A stretch of 64,000 nucleotides of DNA from Carnegiea gigantea (Eukaryota; Streptophyta; Magnoliopsida; Caryophyllales; Cactaceae): NCBI GenBank assembly GCA_029747015.1, contig JAKOGI010001948.1, positions 96,817-160,816 on the forward strand, read 5' to 3'. The notes below the pieces were generated by a model. The model saw nothing but the letters and a program-made list of their open reading frames with translations. It had not been told where the DNA came from and did not search any database. The translations under genes were made by a program, and so were the position numbers. The first letter of the stretch is position 1, and the number at the start of each line of letters is the position of its first letter. Of the stretch, positions 1-12,867 are shown one piece after another.

Positions 1-608
1 ATCAATTATCAATTATCAGATTTTACGCCCTTAAATTCACCCGCACTACGTCAGGTTAGGCTTCTTGATCAACCTGGTGGATGTGCACATACCCAATGAT
101 TGCATTTTATATATGAGTTCTTCAGTTTGGGTTCTACTTTTAGATAATAACCATTAACAATGTTAATATAATTCTCTCTCTCCCTGATTTTGAACTAAAA
201 TGAATCGAAATGTGGCTGCTTACTGAAGAAATGGATTTCTATCTTTATAGCATCGGAGTAAACATATTGAGTATTAGCTCACTATTCAAATATCTTGGGC
301 TTTTATGTTTTAGGTAAATAAATTGTGAAGTCATGACTTGTCAATGCCTCAAAAGTGAGGAGATTGTCAATGGAGTTGGACAAGCTCATAGTGGCACTTC
401 ATAAAGTCATGAGTCCTCAGAGTGTGCACCACTTTGACTGTGTGTAAGCTATAGTACGACATCATGCTTGTGTAAGTGAATTAACGAAGTCTTATCCTCT
501 CTCGGATGATGGTAACACCCTAATCCTGGTGCTCAGTTGTACTGACAGCTAATGGTTGATTAATATTAGTTAAGACTAGTTAAGTAATTAAAAGTTGGGA
601 GCTATACA
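1..608 (+). repeat. 5' LTR, partial (gypsy element 1)
   Basis: This stretch aligns by eye with about 5655-6258: shared blocks include the start near GGTTAGGCTTCTTGATC, the block around CCCTGATTTTGAACTAAAATG, the TTTTATGTTTTAGGTAAATAAATT block and the end GTTGGGAG-TACA. The upstream half of the LTR is off the window. Identity is visibly below that of the younger elements nearby, suggesting an old insertion. Confidence 0.85.
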
Positions 609-612
609 GTTC

Positions 613-624
613 TAATAGAGCTAG
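613..624 (+). other. Degenerate primer-binding site of gypsy element 1
   Basis: TAATAGAGCTAG lies 4 bases after the LTR end (TACA). It resembles the plant initiator-Met primer site TGGTATCAGAGC with substitutions and a missing base. The position is right; the match is poor. Confidence 0.45.
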
Positions 625-3600
625 ATTTCATGTCACAGTGAGCTTTAGGGTGTTTATTAATCGAATTTGAGTGTTAACAATGATGCAAAGTGTGAGTTTT
701 GGGCATAATATGAGTATATAATGAGAATGTTTTGAGCAAACTCGTACCCCTTGGTTCTAAGGTTAGTGACCTAATTTGTCAACCTTATGAACCCTACCTT
801 ATAAGCATATAGCTTGAGGATTCTTAAGCGATTTTTCATGGTATCAAATTAAACCACAATCAGCGCAGGTATATTAAATTACAAGTGAAGAGGAATTGTA
901 GTAAAACATATTCATAAGGATCTATAGTATTGTCATAATCGATACACCATTATCATTTACTGTAGCAAATCATATAAGTGAGATGAGTGTCTTTAGCTAT
1001 GCTAGTTGACATCATATGGATCACGTGTGACTGAATAAGTGATGCTATGCAAAGTCGTGATGGCACCGGCTTATTTCAAAATATGTGAACTTATGTAGGT
1101 TACTATATGCTGAAGATATATCGAAGATATTATATGTTAAACATGTTATGTAAATTTGCAGGCAATGAAAGATGGAGTAGTCAAATGAGGGTTCTAAGTG
1201 ACATTGCGAACCTTGGGCCATTGACTACGGTTACCCATACAGACATTCACTAATTGAGCTACCGACATGTTTGTGAGTTCTTACATGTTTTGGAAATGTA
1301 CAAAAAAATTCCATAGGGATTCGAGAATATGTGATATTGGGATGCAGTTAAGATTGCCAAATTAAAACTAATCATAAGGATACAATAGGGCCTAGAAAGT
1401 GTATGAAAGCTACAAAAGGTGGATCTTAATACCAAGGTACTCAAATGAATGTTCATAGAGGCATAAATGAATCCTCATTGAATGTTGGTCACTAAGGGAT
1501 CTATTCTTTTTGAGGTGAAGCATGCTAATGATTAATTGGATTAGGAAAATAATTCCCCTAAAGAAAGTTTTGATTTTGTAGAATATGCAGGGGTACTTAG
1601 ATGATGGGGTCATCTAGGTATCAAAAAGCGATGGTTAACTGCCTCAAACATGCTTATTGCACCTAAGTGTTTAGTTATGCATATGGAACTCAAGGAGAAA
1701 GGCTCAGGGAAGTACTATACATGTATATATATTTTATACCTAAGAATTTTTAGGAGTCATATTTTATATTTAGTCAATGAATGGATATGATCAATCGATA
1801 GAATTTGAGGTGGCAAACGAGGCATGGAGAAGTACAATATAAGTATTATCCCTTCATTGTTTGAACTTTACTATTTTATATTATTTTCTTGCAACCCCTT
1901 TATTGAGGAATCACTACTATAAACCAGGTGCTACACAGAGTGCATGAGGCTATAACTAATGGTTCCACAAGACTAGATTGCGCTATTATGGAAGGCATCG
2001 CCTCAACTCAACCCTGGTATGGCAGAAAAGATTTATAGAGTGAGAGAGGTATCAGAAGTTCCTACTTAAGGATTGAAAAAATAGATAACTTTCTTTTAAG
2101 CTTATCCAACCCATGCAAATGTAGCTTTGTAAATCTTTATATTGATTTAGAAGTGCCTACAATAACCATTGGTCAACTGGCTGAAGTTTTCATTATAAAG
2201 AATGTATGATTACATGTAACATATTCCTTCAACAAACCTTTGGACTTTTCGATTACAATTATATGTTATCCGTATCCTGTGCAGTTGTAGTACAATTCAA
2301 CCCACATATTTTGTTTGTGTCCTTAACTTGTTGTTCATAAAATTGCCCAGCTATCCTACCAATACCTCACTGAACATTCTACCAAAATTGAATTGTTTCA
2401 TGACATTAATCCTCCTGTGGAATCATGGCCACCAAGTTGGAGTGCTATCCTCTTCAATCACCAATATTTGTTCATGTTACTTCTTTCCTTCGTTAGTAAG
2501 TGTTGCCCATCTTGCTTTAATAAACTTGCATTCTTGTCACTCCCTTTTGCAAACATTCATGAGTTCATTATATCTATGTCAGATTGTCCGCTTTATCTTA
2601 GATAATCTCAAATTAAACATGCTAGCAAATAAAGCTTTTCGTTTTGATATTACTTTTGCCTTTTCTTAACCTTTTAGATCTGCCCACCAAATGTTTTAAT
2701 GAGGACCTCGTACGCTTCTTTTGTAACACTTTGAATGCACGATCAGTTTGTTTATTTACATCATCCTCTATCTTGTTCTTGGGTACTTTTGCAACCCGTT
2801 TAAGCTTATACTCTTAGTCTTTTGTTTTGTCCCACTAATTCTCCTAAACAAATTAAAAAGCATATGACTCTCGTTATCATAATTACACAAACATACATAT
2901 GGGTTCTCTCATAAATTAAACACCTGCGTGACTCTTCTTTGTAATCATCTCCACTTTAATTCCTACTGACCCCTAGTCGTTTGGATGTTATGACCTTATA
3001 GGATTCCATAAGAGAACCCTACTGCATATGGATAATTTTCTAGTCCAATCTTAGATCAATACCTTGTGCGATTTATTCTTGACAGGCAATGATGTCCCAA
3101 CTACCCTTAAATATTTGATCACTACTTGAAATGTCTATCTTTATACATTGTTTGTCTATTAAACTAATATCAAATGTTCTTTTCTCTAGATATCTAATGT
3201 TTAGGAAATTTGATCCTTACTGCCCTTCATTCTTGAATCGTTCTCCTTTATCATTATTTTCGTTCTACTGGCCTTGTATTCAGCTAACCCATTATTTCAT
3301 AATCTACGGTCCGCTCTTTTAAATTAAAATCTTGCATCTGTAATATTTGTTATTGTTTTCAATCATTGACACACCTCTACCTTAATTGTTTTGATTTTTT
3401 TATTCTCATCCCCCTCTATTATATGTTTCCTTAATCTAGATCATTTGTCTTAAAGGTTTGGATTGACAAATTAGGCTTACCAATAGAATATGCCCTTCTC
3501 ATTGATGTTCTTCCTTCTAGCATTTCTTATATTTATGGAATTCTTGATCCTTAAATTTGCTTTATTCCACTATAATTATCTAACTTCTTACTTTTTCATT

Positions 3601-4529
3601 TCCAACTTTAAAGGCTTGCAGATTCTGAAGAATACTCATACATTCTTGCTGGTATGATTGACCGTGTTCATGAATCTTACAGTTGATTATGCAATGTATC
3701 CCTAGTCAACCTTAAATGTCTGTCGCTTATATATTCTTCTTGGTATGATTGACTATGTTGTTAAATCTTGCTACTTATTCCCCAATGCATCCCTGATCAA
3801 CCTTAGATCTAATGTGTCAACACCCTGATAGCCTATTCATTTATATTGAAAATTCTATACAGCTTGTTCAAATTACAGATGTAATTAAGCTTTTGCAAGT
3901 ATGGGTGAATCCTTGATTATTGTAATTGCACCCTTTCCTTTAATTTTAAAATCCACCCATAAATTATATTCATTTTGTTTATTCCAATCTGTCACCTTAC
4001 ATGAACTTGTCTCATGTGAGCGAGCGTCAATGCATCGTATCATGTTGATTGCTACCAGAAGGTCATCCAAGTGTAATCGAAATACCTTTCTCTACTAAGA
4101 TGGCTCTCGGCCTTTCCATCAGGCCCCTCTTGGGTCATTTTCTATATGCCCTGTCTTATTTCGTAACATGACTAGAATGACTCCAAATCATTCCTGGTCT
4201 AGAACGACTCCAAATCATTCCTGGTTGTACTATGTGTAATTTGATATATACAACTATGCCTCCTAGTTGTCCATACCTATAGAACGTTCAAAGGATGTCA
4301 ACCATCTCCTGGTTGTTCTTATGGCCCATGTTTGCAAATCATTGTGGCCCATCATTTCTAAAATTCTTGATCCAATCATGAATTTCTTATTCTACCCATT
4401 TCATGATAAGCCATCCTCTATCAACCACTTCTAACTTCATTGTTATTCCTTTTGAGAATAACGACTCACTTGTTATCATTTCCATCATTCTTACCTTAGG
4501 CATATTCATCTTTGGTTAATAGATCCTTG
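625..4529 (+). other. Internal region of gypsy element 1, no readable domains
   Basis: There is no open frame above 113 codons on either strand and none matches a retroelement domain convincingly. The position between primer site and integrase tail implies decayed gag-pol sequence. A short minus-strand segment near 3885-4070 contains GKGAITI, loosely like a copia pre-integrase motif, so a second fragment may be embedded here, but this is weak. Confidence 0.5.
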
Positions 4530-4820
4530 ACTAGTCTAAAAAAAGGACAAATTTGGAGAGAAAATGGGACCTTTTAAACATTAGGCCTTATGAAATCACT
4601 CAAAAAGCTAAACCCAGTGACATATAGATTGACCATAACATTCTTGGTGGTGTACAATGAATGTCCTATGCTGATACAGAATTATAGAGTCAGCCGCTTG
4701 GCAATAAGAAAGTACCCATGATTAAGTTTGTATAGGCTAACTATGCCTCATCAAAAACCACCTACGAGGCTGCCAAAGAAATGAGAAACAAGTTTCTTAT
4801 TTACATTAGGATAATTCGAG
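4530..4820 (+). pseudogene. Gypsy integrase C-terminal tail remnant
   Basis: Plus-strand translation, with a frameshift, reads segments such as RPYEITQKAKPSD and then KVPMIKFV-ANYASSKTTYEAAKEMRNKF. These follow the order of the chromovirus integrase tail: a GPFEI..-like segment, then a short domain in which an I-P-L-V-K-V-x-W core is followed by an E-A-T-W-E-like stretch. Stops and frameshifts interrupt it. It ends about 40 bases before the purine tract, where the 3' end of pol is expected. This is a family-pattern comparison made by eye. Confidence 0.6.
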
Positions 4821-4857
4821 TATATCCTTCTGATTTGCAAGTTTTGGTGGTGATACT

Positions 4858-4876
4858 CATTTTTAGGGGGAGATAC
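4858..4876 (+). other. Polypurine tract of gypsy element 1
   Basis: CATTTTTAGGGGGAGATAC directly abuts the 3' LTR start TGTAACAATC. A G-rich purine run immediately before an LTR beginning TG is the plus-strand priming site of LTR retrotransposons, and it fixes the element's orientation. Confidence 0.75.
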
Positions 4877-5084
4877 TGTAACAATCTGAACATAATCCAT
4901 GACAATTACCTTAGTTAATTTTAGTTCAAAGTTGGGCGCCATAGTTTGATTCGACATTCGAAACATTTATGCTATTGAAGGTTGAGATAACTAGGTCACC
5001 TCAAAATAAGATTCAGCAATGCTTCGTATCATTTGCTTGCTTCAACAAATTGAATGGAAAAATCAAAATAAATGAAACATAGAA

Positions 5085-5300
5085 ATATCTAAAGATTTTT
5101 GAAAAACATCTAAAGATTTTTAGAGAAACTATAGGAGATTTTTAGCAAAATATGGAAAGATTTTTAGAGAAAACATATGAGATTTTTAGCATAATACCTA
5201 ATGATTTTTAGAGAAAATATCTTATATTTTTAACAAAATATTCAAAGATTTTTAACGAAAAGATATGAGATTTTTAGAGAAAACATATAAGTTTTTTTTT
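5085..5300. repeat. Minisatellite, about 23-bp unit (AGATTTTTAG-A-AAAATAT)
   Basis: About nine or ten imperfect head-to-tail copies of a unit built on AGATTTTTAGAGAAAATATG, alternating with AGATTTTTAGCAAAATATG. The array sits in the U3 part of the 3' LTR, just upstream of a TATA-like sequence. Units of 20-24 bp are visible directly. Confidence 0.85.
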
Positions 5301-5343
5301 TCAAAAATATCAAAGATTCTTTTTAAAAAGAGGGGGCAAACCT

Positions 5344-5352
5344 TATATAAAT
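5344..5352 (+). promoter_or_regulatory. TATA-like element in the 3' LTR of gypsy element 1
   Basis: TATATAAAT within ACCTTATATAAATCACAAC, about 45 bases after the minisatellite array. The position fits a U3 core promoter. Activity is not implied. Confidence 0.45.
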
Positions 5353-6289
5353 CACAACCCCTCCTTCCTTTTTGGCACGCCCCTGTCTCTGTTTGTCCCA
5401 TGCCAAGAGGGGTACCACCCTACCTCCTCCTGGTCCTTTATCTCTTGCTTTTTCACATAATTCAAAAAGAAGGTCACTTCCATCATCATCAAGCTGTAAA
5501 AAATTAATTTCACAGGAAAGAGATATATCTTCCATGTATGTTTATTAGATTTAACTTTCAAAAATTCACATATTTTTATAAATGTCAAAATCTCAAAGTA
5601 TAAAGCTCTTTAATGGATCATTTTCAGGCATTGTTTTGCCACATAATTAGGTGGACCTCCCAGTTACCAATTATCAAGCTTACGCCCATCAGTTTACCCT
5701 CGTAACCTTAGGTTAGGCTTCTTGATCGGTGTGGCAGATATACACCTACTCAATGATAACATTGTATATAAAAGCTCATCAGTTTGGGTTCCACTTCCAG
5801 ATAATAGAAGGAAACAATTTTCATATAATTCTCTTTCTCCCTGATTTTGAACTAAAATGAATTGAAATGCAATCGCTCACCGAAAAAAATGAATTTCTAT
5901 GTTTACAGCATAGTAGTAAACGTAATGAGCTTAGGCTCATTGTTTAGATATCTTGCATTTTTATGTTTTAGGTAAATAAATTATGAAGTCACGACTCAAC
6001 AATGCCTCAAAAGCAAGGAAATGGAGTTAAACAAGTTCACAATGACACTTCATAAAGTCATGAGTCACCAGAGTGTGTGGCACTTGGATTTCACGTAAGC
6101 TATGATGCTTTGTCATATTTGTGTAAGCGAATTAACAAGTCTTTTCCCCTTTGGGATGGTGGCAATGCCCTAACCCTGGCGCTTTTGTTGCACTGATCGC
6201 TAATGGTTAATTAATATTAATTAAGACTGGTTAAGTAATTAAGAGTTGGGAGGTTACATTATTGCACTCTTTTAATTGTCCACTATCAT

Positions 6290-6707
6290 TCTTATAGAGC
6301 CATTATCTATAATATGTTGCATCTATAGGTTAGAGGTGAAGAATGTTGCTCTTAATAAGTTTAAGAGTTGTTTGTCCACAACCAAGTTGTAGGCCAATGG
6401 CACATCCATCACTTCAAAGTCAACCATTAAATGTCTGATTTTTTCCCTTTTGCGCCCCTAGCTTGATTGGTAACTTGATCACTTATTTGCAGTAGATAGC
6501 ATGCCCTATACATCCTTTAATAGGATATAAGGCTGGAGCTATGTCCCTATCATTTAAGCCAAGTTTGGCAAAATAATCACAGAAGATCACATATATTGAA
6601 CTTCTAGTGTTTATGTGTACTAAATTAATCTCATAAGCTACTATCAGCTTAAGTACCAATGGATCATGATGCAGGTGGCTAAGGGTCCTAGCTCTTTTGA
6701 AGACCAT
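6290..6707 (-). pseudogene. Tat-type retroviral-like aspartic protease remnant
   Basis: The 74-codon frame from 6707 contains HHDPLVLKLIVA, then a segment NTRSSIYVIFCDYFAKLGL where functional relatives have the catalytic D-T-G-S-S-A-D-I-L-F. Here the catalytic Asp and Gly are changed, so the enzyme would be dead. After a frame break, MVDFEVMDVPLAYNLVVDK matches the conserved second half (F-x-V-x-D-x-P-x-A-Y-N-x-I-x-G-R). Family assignment is by motif pattern only. Confidence 0.75.
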
Positions 6708-7229
6708 CTCAGGTTGGGCAGTTACAAATACCTGGTGTTCACCAAAGCGTTCTTCATCTATGCTCCTCTAATGATTCTCAAGAGCCTTATTTAATAATCC
6801 ATCTAAGACGCCTTCCTAAGATCACCCACATAATACCCTTGTGGGGTCCTTTATGTGGACGATCTTTATCACCTGAATCCTTGTCATTGGAAAATTATCT
6901 CTTCCTCTAGGTCCTATTTTCAAAATACTAGTGTAATTTTCCTTTCTTGGCCATGTCATTCAATATCCAATCCAAATCCTACTCATACACTATGTCATGG
7001 CCATAATCCTTGTAGATCTAGCACTATTTATCCTTGCTATTCTTTTTTGACCTTTGCTGAAGAAGCTTGCCCCTATCCACTGGCATGCATCCCTAGATCT
7101 CCATCAAGATCTCACTTCTGAAGTGTTAAAGATCGGACTCTGTCTTGAGGGTTTTTTGTTTTTTGTCATTATTTTTTTCTTCTTCAACCTCTATCCTCCC
7201 TCCTAAGCACCTTCCTGAGAGTTTTCTTT

Positions 7230-7630
7230 CAACTCTTCTGCTCAAATAGCTTGAGACTTCTTTACCAGCTTTTCTTTTAACTATGGATATGAGAAGCCAT
7301 TAAACAATGCTGCCACAACCAAACCTAGATTTAGTCTTTGGGCCAAGAGAGCATCTTTGTTGAATCTACCTATGAAATCAACTAGGAGCCTTTTATCCAT
7401 CTAAATGACCTTCATCAATTCAACTAGAAACTTTAGTGTCCTCTTACTTCCTACAAAGTGGCTAGTGAACCAGATAGAGTGATCCTCCCATGATTAGATT
7501 AATCCTTGGGTTTACTTATTAAGCCAAGCATATGCCACCCTTTTAAACATAGCTAGGATGTACCTCTAGATCATCACCTCTATAAGAGAGTGGTTGCAGT
7601 TAGATTTAAGTGAGCCATACATCTATATGC
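7230..7630 (-). pseudogene. Tat-type gypsy gag core remnant
   Basis: Minus-strand translation reads SWEDHSIWFTSHFVGSKR, then LVELMKVI-MDKRLLVDFIGRFNKDAL, then LVVAALFNGF, separated by one stop. This is the plant retrotransposon gag pattern (W..L, F...F, L..I.Q..E.L..F..RFN.E, A...GL). The line toward 8470 (QSLIGEVITLKVN-like) probably belongs to the gag N-terminus. Confidence 0.75.
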
Positions 7631-8470
7631 TTCTATAGATATGTGATTCCCTCACAGGGCCCCATCTTAGACATCTTAAGTCTCTTTGGGATCTCTACAT
7701 CCAAATCTCAAAGTGAAAAGATCTCTTTATGGGTGGTTGAGTTATTATGGGAGCACGTTGATCACTATCCTCTCTAGCTTGCCTCTATGTGTGTTCTATG
7801 CTGGAGACAGTTCTAACAGAAGCTGAACTCTACTACCAAAAGTCCTCACTACGCTCCTCCTTTCGTAAATGCCCTTCTTAACTGTGCTTTTTTTTTGCAT
7901 GGATTTCTCTTACTCAACCTTATTTTTGTTGAAGATCTCTCTCAAATTTTCTATTGCTTATGCCCTTCCCTGAGAGTTATATTCTGAGGAACTTTGCCCT
8001 CCGCTCCCCTAGGAAAAGCTCCTTGTAATAGGTGAGCCCTTAGCATACTTGCTTTGTCTCTGGTTAAAGTCTTCTTGTAAGTGGCCATGATCGATTGTCC
8101 CTATGTGGCCAACAAAGGATTTATCTTCTTTGATCTGTGGGCCACTGCCTAGTTGACCTTCAAGGTTATTACCTCACCAATCAAGCTTTGTATATTATCT
8201 CTCTCCCCCGAGTTTGGACTTCTAGCGTTCTGCTCCCCTGAAGCATGATATTGGAGGATTTGTCCTTATGATTTTCATCATGGGATCCTCCAATTTCCTT
8301 TCCCTTACTGGCTTTCTTCTATGGCATATTGCTTAGTCCTAGGTCCCCACATATGTCACCATTGATCTCAGTGTTTCCATGAATCTTAAGAAGCTTGCAC
8401 ACCATCTAAGCATCACCTATAGTGAATTGTCGAAAAGAGTGGTTTCTTACTCTTCAAGAGCATCAGAAAC

Positions 8471-10913
8471 TCAAGTTAGAGAGGAAAATTATAAAATCAT
8501 CTTGCAAACTAAAATTTACATAGATTAACTTGAATTGACATACCTTGTAGGTTTTAATATAACTTTGCTTATACAGCGGTTTACTAAGGGAATCATACTA
8601 GGGCACCACATCTAGCACGGCATAGCTATTCCTAAATAGGTTCATCTCCTCTACCTCAGTTTAGGATCTTATCTAGATTTCATCTAGATCCCCTGATCCT
8701 TGCATAAGTCACAATAGTTAAGATGAAGTTCAAGGTTACTTGGACTACTTTATCACTAAATTTCCTATTTTGGTTGAGCCCAATGCTCAATGTTGGAGGT
8801 TTTTATTTATTACGATGTATTTTGTCGTTGGGTTCATTCCAAGATTTCGACCCAAGGCCATAGATTTTGTATTACCTAAATCAACATACATTAAAGGTTC
8901 CACATCTATTACATTGCATCATGCATAACATCTTAATTACATAATATCAAATAAAACGGCACTTGATTGCGATAAATCGGGCATAGTAATGTGAAAAATT
9001 TCATACTTTTGGTCATAGTTTGAGAGAAAAGTGGGATAGTTTTGTTATAAGAGTAAAGAGGCTTTGAAATGAAATGGTTTGGGACAAATGTTGCCTACTA
9101 TATTACAGTAAGATGTCATATTCTTTACTGTAACTTGCTAGGAATTCGATGTCGAATCAGCTTCTTCTCTTCTTTATTTTATTTTGTAAGCATTTGTAAA
9201 TTTTTGCATATTTAATTGAGCATAATATCAAGATGAGTTTTGTTCAAGTTAATTAACTATACTCAAGTCTTGCATATGCAAGAATGACAATGGGTGTCAT
9301 GTTTCTCAATATTTTTGATGATTAGGCTACATACGTGCTATTGTTTTTGTAATCATCATGTTTACATTAAAAAATAATTATAAAGACTATTTTGTCAAGC
9401 AAAGATAATGGTGGTTGAATGGTTAGAAAAAGTACAGAGATCGAATTTGAATTCTTTAACTTATTTATGGTGGCCACTAAAATAGAATTTAATTTGATAC
9501 ATCAGGTTTGAATTTGATTAAATGTGATGAAAGTCAAACCAAAATGTAGATTGAAAGGTTTTAAATTTTGCAAAAAGATGAGGTTTTAGATATTATTAAA
9601 AGAAGTTGAGTAACGTATAAAGGAGAAACTGCTCTTGACTATGTGGACTTTCACAATTATTAATGTGTGTTATTATACTTTAAGGATGCATGAATGGTTA
9701 AAATTAAAGTCACAAATAACTTATTAGATCCTTACTATTTTTTAAGGGGAACATTACAACTTATATCATACCAATTTTCTTGTATCAGGCACTAAAATAT
9801 TGATAAATTTAAAAAATAAAAACAAGCCTAAATGCGCCCAAGCCTATTTAACTGTTTCAATATCTTGAGGTCACCAAGTTCATTTCATATTTTCACAACC
9901 CATTGCACAAGAGGCCTAAACATGCTAGAGTAGCGTATCTCCTTTCTCTCGTTAACTGTGTCTATCAAAGAAAAACCCTAATGAACGAATCCCACCAGCC
10001 CCTCGAATCTTATGCATCCATCATCGCTCAACCCCCCACCCCCAAGAAACATAGCCTTTGTCACTGGCGCTTATGTTAGTACTAGAGAAAAAGGGGTACC
10101 TATTATTCCAAGAGGTAGTAACGTACTTTGGCTAACATATAGGATTTTTAGGCTAGTGGCATTCAATGTGTGTTTTATATCATTTTTTCGGTGAAATAAG
10201 GCACACCATTAGTATTTCAATGGTACATTACACATTTCATAACTCTTGTTAAAATGTAACTTAATAATAATGGGAGAAGCATGCCCCTTTTCGTTACTAT
10301 ATATTACCTTTTTTCATTAATATATGTGTGGATGATCCTCTGTTGAGAAAGAAATTTTAATTCGATTTTGAATGAGAATGAAGAAAATAAGGAATTAAGA
10401 AAAGTGACTTCTTTCCAAAAGGAGAAAGGGAGGAATTTCTTTGATTCCCTTTTAAGAAAAAAATTGTATGAGAACAAGCCTCTTGTAAATAAGAAAGCTA
10501 AAGATAAGATTGAGTTTGTCCAACCTAATCAAGAGTTTCCTCAATATTAATTGAAAAGAGAATAAATATGGACTACTAAAAAAGGAATATTTATAATAAT
10601 TTTCAAGGGATAATCTCCTAATTATTCCTTGTACATTTACGAAGCAAGAAACTATTTTTCCCTTAACACGAGATCTTTTAAGTGAGAATATTTGTTTAAA
10701 ATGAATGAGGAAAAGGGCTATAGCCTTCCCCAAAATAATGACAATTTAGAAAAGAAAAAAAGGTGGCTGAAAACATATTAAAGGGGAAAGTTAGAATGAG
10801 AGGATAAAATTAGCTCATGAACATCACAGAAATAAATTATATGAAGTCTTTTATGTCATAAAAGTTCATCAATTTAGCAACTTACTCTAAAAAAGGAGTT
10901 CTTCAAACCTAAA
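8471..10913. other. AT-rich stretch with no recognised feature
   Basis: No frame longer than about 93 codons, no LTR or terminal-repeat pairing, and no RNA gene seen. It may hold transposon debris too old to read. Confidence 0.5.
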
Positions 10914-11490
10914 TGTTTGCACCAAAAACACAATCTTTTTACTATACCTTCGTACCTAATTTGCACTCAAAATAATTATTATATTTAGATTTTATTTGAT
11001 TTTGTGTGTGATGAAAAATATTAGAATATGATGAAAAATGATGAAAAAATGAAGAAAAGGATGAAATAAACAAATTGGGTTAAGAACCAAAATACAATCC
11101 TCAGCCTATTCCCCCTTGATTAATTAACAAAAGAACGAAAAAAAAAAGGAAAATAAAAAAACCAAACAGGCCCCCCCCCGCACCCAAATCTCCTCCTTAC
11201 GTGATAACCTTTTTCTTGTTCTCTTTCTCCCTCTGCTCGCCTGAACCTTGGAACCTTGACACCCCCTCCCTTTTGTCGTCATCTCCCAGCATTAGCATCC
11301 ACCATTATCAGTCATAGGTTCAGCATCACCATCATCTCCATATTCCCTGCAGCACTAAACTCCCTCCTCCACCAGGGCCATCTCCACTGTCCACTTCGGG
11401 AAGCTAATGAAACGAAACTGACTTGGAGGCGTATAAACTGAAGAGCAACATCAACTTCGGGAAGCTGGGTTTTAATTTAGGATTTTAGTT

Positions 11491-11818
11491 TGTAGGATGA
11501 AGTAGGACTAACCTGGATGCGGAAATGTACTGCCGGTAATATTCCACGATAATAAAGAATACCAATCACGCCAATAATAATACCAAGCGGCTACTAGAGT
11601 TGCTTTAGGATTTCACGTCCTAAATCCGAGAACTCGATAGATGGTAGTTCGGCCATGAGAGAGAAGTAGGAGAATATTGGAGATATAATATTTGCGTCAT
11701 GGCGTCTACCAAGGCTAACCCCCTTAAACCCCTTTATATAGGTTAGGGGGTAGCAAGGGTTGTCGCCCTAGGCGACTTAAGTGGCTATCGGGCCTAATCT
11801 CATTAGGCCTGTCCAATA
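11491..11818 (-). repeat. Copia 3' LTR
   Basis: On the plus strand it begins TGTAGGATGAAGTAGG and ends GTCCAATA. It has the same 328-bp length as the other LTR; I count about 24 differences by hand (roughly 7%), mostly transitions. Confidence 0.92.
11731..11740 (-). promoter_or_regulatory. TATA box in copia 3' LTR
   Basis: On the minus strand the sequence is TATATAAAGG in the context ACCTATATAAAGGGG. It is conserved in the other LTR. Confidence 0.6.
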
Positions 11819-12867
11819 GCTCCCACTCGGCCATTTAGGCTGTAAAACACATATTCTCCATATATCACAACTCCTCGCGCTTCATACTAAGAACAGGACG
11901 TACGACCAAAAATAACAAGTAGTGTTATATTAAGTTACCATTCAACTAACATAACACTTTCACGAAATACGATACCCCAAAAATATCCCAAGACATCACC
12001 AGTGGCATCTCTAATCACTTATGCCTGATATATCATATGATTATATTCTCAACATAATCACCCGGGCTGATATGGTGATGGTGGATAGATTTTTCCTTAA
12101 ACACTCATGAAATCTCATCTTAGCTTAATTGCTTTCCTAACGTGTTCTCAGTGAACCATATACATTGTGGTTCTTGAGAATCACATTAAAAAGCTTCGAC
12201 TTAATATCATAGCTTTAAATCAAAGGGTTATCATCCATAGGGTCACACAGTGACAAGTGATAGAGAATTCAATTGTCACCTCACATATGGGTCGTCTTAT
12301 GAGTACACACAGTATGAGATGTCTGTCACGGCATAGCTCCCACTTAGCTGGGTTCGTCATTCTTTATGCCATGCGAATCGTCAGTCTAGATTTTCACCCA
12401 AAAATCTAACCTGAGCAACTAGATCAACATACTGAATCTTGGTCTTGACACTCAAGATTCGGCTTTTAAGGCTTCAATATGAAAATTTATTTCATACTCG
12501 ACTCCCTCGAGTCTCATCTTAGTTTTACTAAAGCGACTATATTCATTCCACTCACACACTTCCAGTGTGAGTAATCAATATTGCGCACCTAATGCTAATA
12601 TGATTCAGTCTCATCCTACCCGCTATTCAAGTGTCAGGGTGATTGCCTGTGTAACTAGGCCAATCAGAAGTCTGTGACATTTCAATATGCCTAACGTGCA
12701 ACAATGAGCATCGTGCCCATAAAAGAAACATGTCCATCACGTAACAGAACATGTTTAGATATCAAACCTTATGAAATCCAAGACTCAACCAATGAGTTTT
12801 AGACACATCACTAGGAATGGGTTTAGTTAAGGGAACATAATCACCTTGTTAGTCTACATATATATAC

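Larger units (their letters stand above)
1..6258 (+). mobile_element. Decayed chromovirus-like Ty3/gypsy LTR retrotransposon
   Basis: Two related direct repeats (1-608 and the last part of 4877-6258) flank a 4.3-kb interior. The orientation is + because a purine tract (TTTTTAGGGGGAGATAC) sits directly before the right repeat, a degenerate initiator-Met-type primer site follows the left repeat, and translated remnants of an integrase C-terminus lie just before the purine tract. The interior has no long open frame, so the copy is old and cannot act on its own. The left LTR is cut by the window edge, so the target duplication cannot be tested. Chromovirus assignment rests on the layout and the integrase tail only. 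Confidence 0.75.
4877..6258 (+). repeat. 3' LTR of gypsy element 1
   Basis: Runs from TGTAAC to ..TTACA, 1,382 bp, with the standard TG..CA ends. The last 600 bp match the repeat at 1-608. It contains a short-unit minisatellite (5085-5300) followed by a TATA-like sequence (from 5344). Confidence 0.8.
6259..8470 (-). mobile_element. Decayed Tat-lineage gypsy gag-protease fragment
   Basis: Reading leftward, minus-strand translations give a gag core (7630-7230) and then a protease region (6707-6290), in the order of a minus-strand Ty3/gypsy element. Stops and frameshifts occur throughout and no LTRs were found for it. Its left side ends abruptly at the 3' LTR of gypsy element 1, so that element may have inserted into or beside it. 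The right limit near 8470 is approximate. Confidence 0.7.

Noticed and set aside
3885..4070. Possible minus-strand copia protease/pre-integrase piece (GKGAITI)
   Set aside because: A single short motif. Neighbouring minus-strand text from 2950 to 3500 is only vaguely integrase-like, so not called.
5265..5588. Overlapping ORFs of 70-80 codons on both strands in the 3' LTR
   Set aside because: Short frames in LTR sequence with no homology and no counterpart that could be tested, because the matching part of the 5' LTR is outside the window.
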